From positions 150,777-157,704 of the forward strand of contig NZ_JACXJG010000010.1 in the NCBI RefSeq assembly GCF_014904065.1: a stretch of 6,928 bases of DNA, given 5' to 3'. Every line of letters begins with the position of its first letter. Positions within the stretch are counted from its first letter, which is position 1. Below the pieces are notes generated by a model. It was given only the letters and a program-made list of their open reading frames with translations, searched no databases and had not been told where the DNA came from. Below are positions 6,732 to 6,928 of the stretch, piece after piece. The position numbers were made by a program, and so were the translations under genes. The stretch is from Gulosibacter sediminis. GTDB lineage: Bacteria > Actinomycetota > Actinomycetes > Actinomycetales > Microbacteriaceae.

Positions 6732-6752
6732 TTCCCTTCATCGGCGAAGGGG
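6732..6752 (-). promoter_or_regulatory. thiM SD and SD-sequestering hairpin (expression platform)
   Basis: On the minus strand the SD GAAGGGA (6739-6733) ends 8 nt before ATG 6724. CCCTTC (6751-6746) pairs perfectly with GAAGGG (6739-6734) over a 6-nt loop, hiding the SD. The longer CCCTTCGCC (6751-6743) is also an exact 9-bp complement of GGCGAAGGG in the aptamer 3' strand (6825-6817). The two pairings use the same bases and exclude each other. TPP-bound RNA should favour the SD hairpin (off), and free RNA the 9-bp pairing (on). The complementarity is seen directly; the direction of switching is inferred from the aptamer fold. Confidence 0.68.
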
Positions 6753-6810
6753 CGCGGCGACGCTACCCGGCCGCGCGCGGCGAGGCCGACGGCGGAACAG
6801 CAGCGAATTG

Positions 6811-6886
6811 GACGATCCCTTCGCCAGTACTAACTGGATCAGGTTCGACGGGTGTGATCTCAGCCGATCGCTCGGCACCCCGTGTC
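6811..6886 (-). promoter_or_regulatory. TPP riboswitch aptamer (THI element) of thiM-thiE-SDR
   Basis: A complete TPP aptamer read on the minus strand from 6886. GACACGGGGTG leads into a P3 stem GCCGA (6876-6872) with TCGGC (6867-6863) closed by a GCGA tetraloop. CTGAGA is at 6863-6858, then CACCC, GAACCTGATC, and the P5 stem CCAGT/ACTGG around TAGT. The conserved GAAGGGA is at 6822-6816, and P1 closes with GTC at 6813-6811. All family-invariant blocks are present. It is independent of the thiD copy but differs in its stems by paired changes. Bound TPP is expected to repress the three-gene operon at translation. Confidence 0.95.
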
Positions 6887-6892
6887 ACTGCC

Positions 6893-6908
6893 GCCACCCT
6901 AACGCACG
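6893..6908 (-). promoter_or_regulatory. thiM operon promoter, -10 region
   Basis: On the minus strand CGTGCGTTAGGGTGGC (6908-6893) holds the -10 box TAGGGT (6901-6896), 9 nt before the first aptamer base. It matches the thiD promoter segment at 13 of 16 positions, with differences mostly inside the variable NNN of TANNNT. No -35 consensus is visible in the remaining 20 bases of the window, which otherwise show nothing recognisable. Confidence 0.52.
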
Positions 6909-6928
6909 GCCGAGCCCGCGCATCCGGC

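Overview
The very high GC content, GTG starts, TANNNT-type promoters and compact gene packing suggest an actinobacterium, most likely from Microbacteriaceae. This is judged from sequence style and family resemblance only. The window is mainly a thiamine-salvage region, flanked by a DNA-repair gene, a one-carbon gene and a transporter gene.

Left part (42-3270): an AlkA-like HhH-GPD DNA glycosylase and purU (formyltetrahydrofolate deformylase) both lie on the minus strand. A DHA1-type MFS transporter on the plus strand diverges from purU. Only 22 bp separate the two GTG start codons. That gap holds two TANNNT boxes on opposite strands sharing one TA, each exactly 6 nt from its GTG. This looks like a mirror-symmetric bidirectional promoter giving two leaderless mRNAs.

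Right part (3271-6928): two convergent thiamine units, each with its own TPP riboswitch. On the plus strand, a promoter and aptamer (3324-3398) lead to thiD (HMP/HMP-P kinase). On the minus strand, a promoter and aptamer (6886-6811) lead to thiM (hydroxyethylthiazole kinase), thiE (thiamine-phosphate synthase) and a short-chain dehydrogenase/reductase (SDR), joined by two ATGA stop/start overlaps. ThiD activates the pyrimidine half, ThiM activates the thiazole half, and ThiE joins them to thiamine phosphate. The SDR is an unexpected third member. Its reading frame is broken near base 4393, and one inserted base restores a normal SDR C-terminus ending at 4316, three bases from the thiD stop.

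Both riboswitches appear to control translation. The leader before each gene can fold a hairpin over the Shine-Dalgarno (SD) sequence, and the conserved 3' strand of the aptamer can instead pair with the same anti-SD segment. In thiM this competing pairing is a perfect 9 bp. The longest gene-free stretch is the 204-base thiM leader and promoter region at the right edge. No tRNA, rRNA, CRISPR array, insertion sequence or phage gene was seen. The most notable items are the TPP-controlled SDR, the symmetric leaderless promoter and the SD-mimic switch design.
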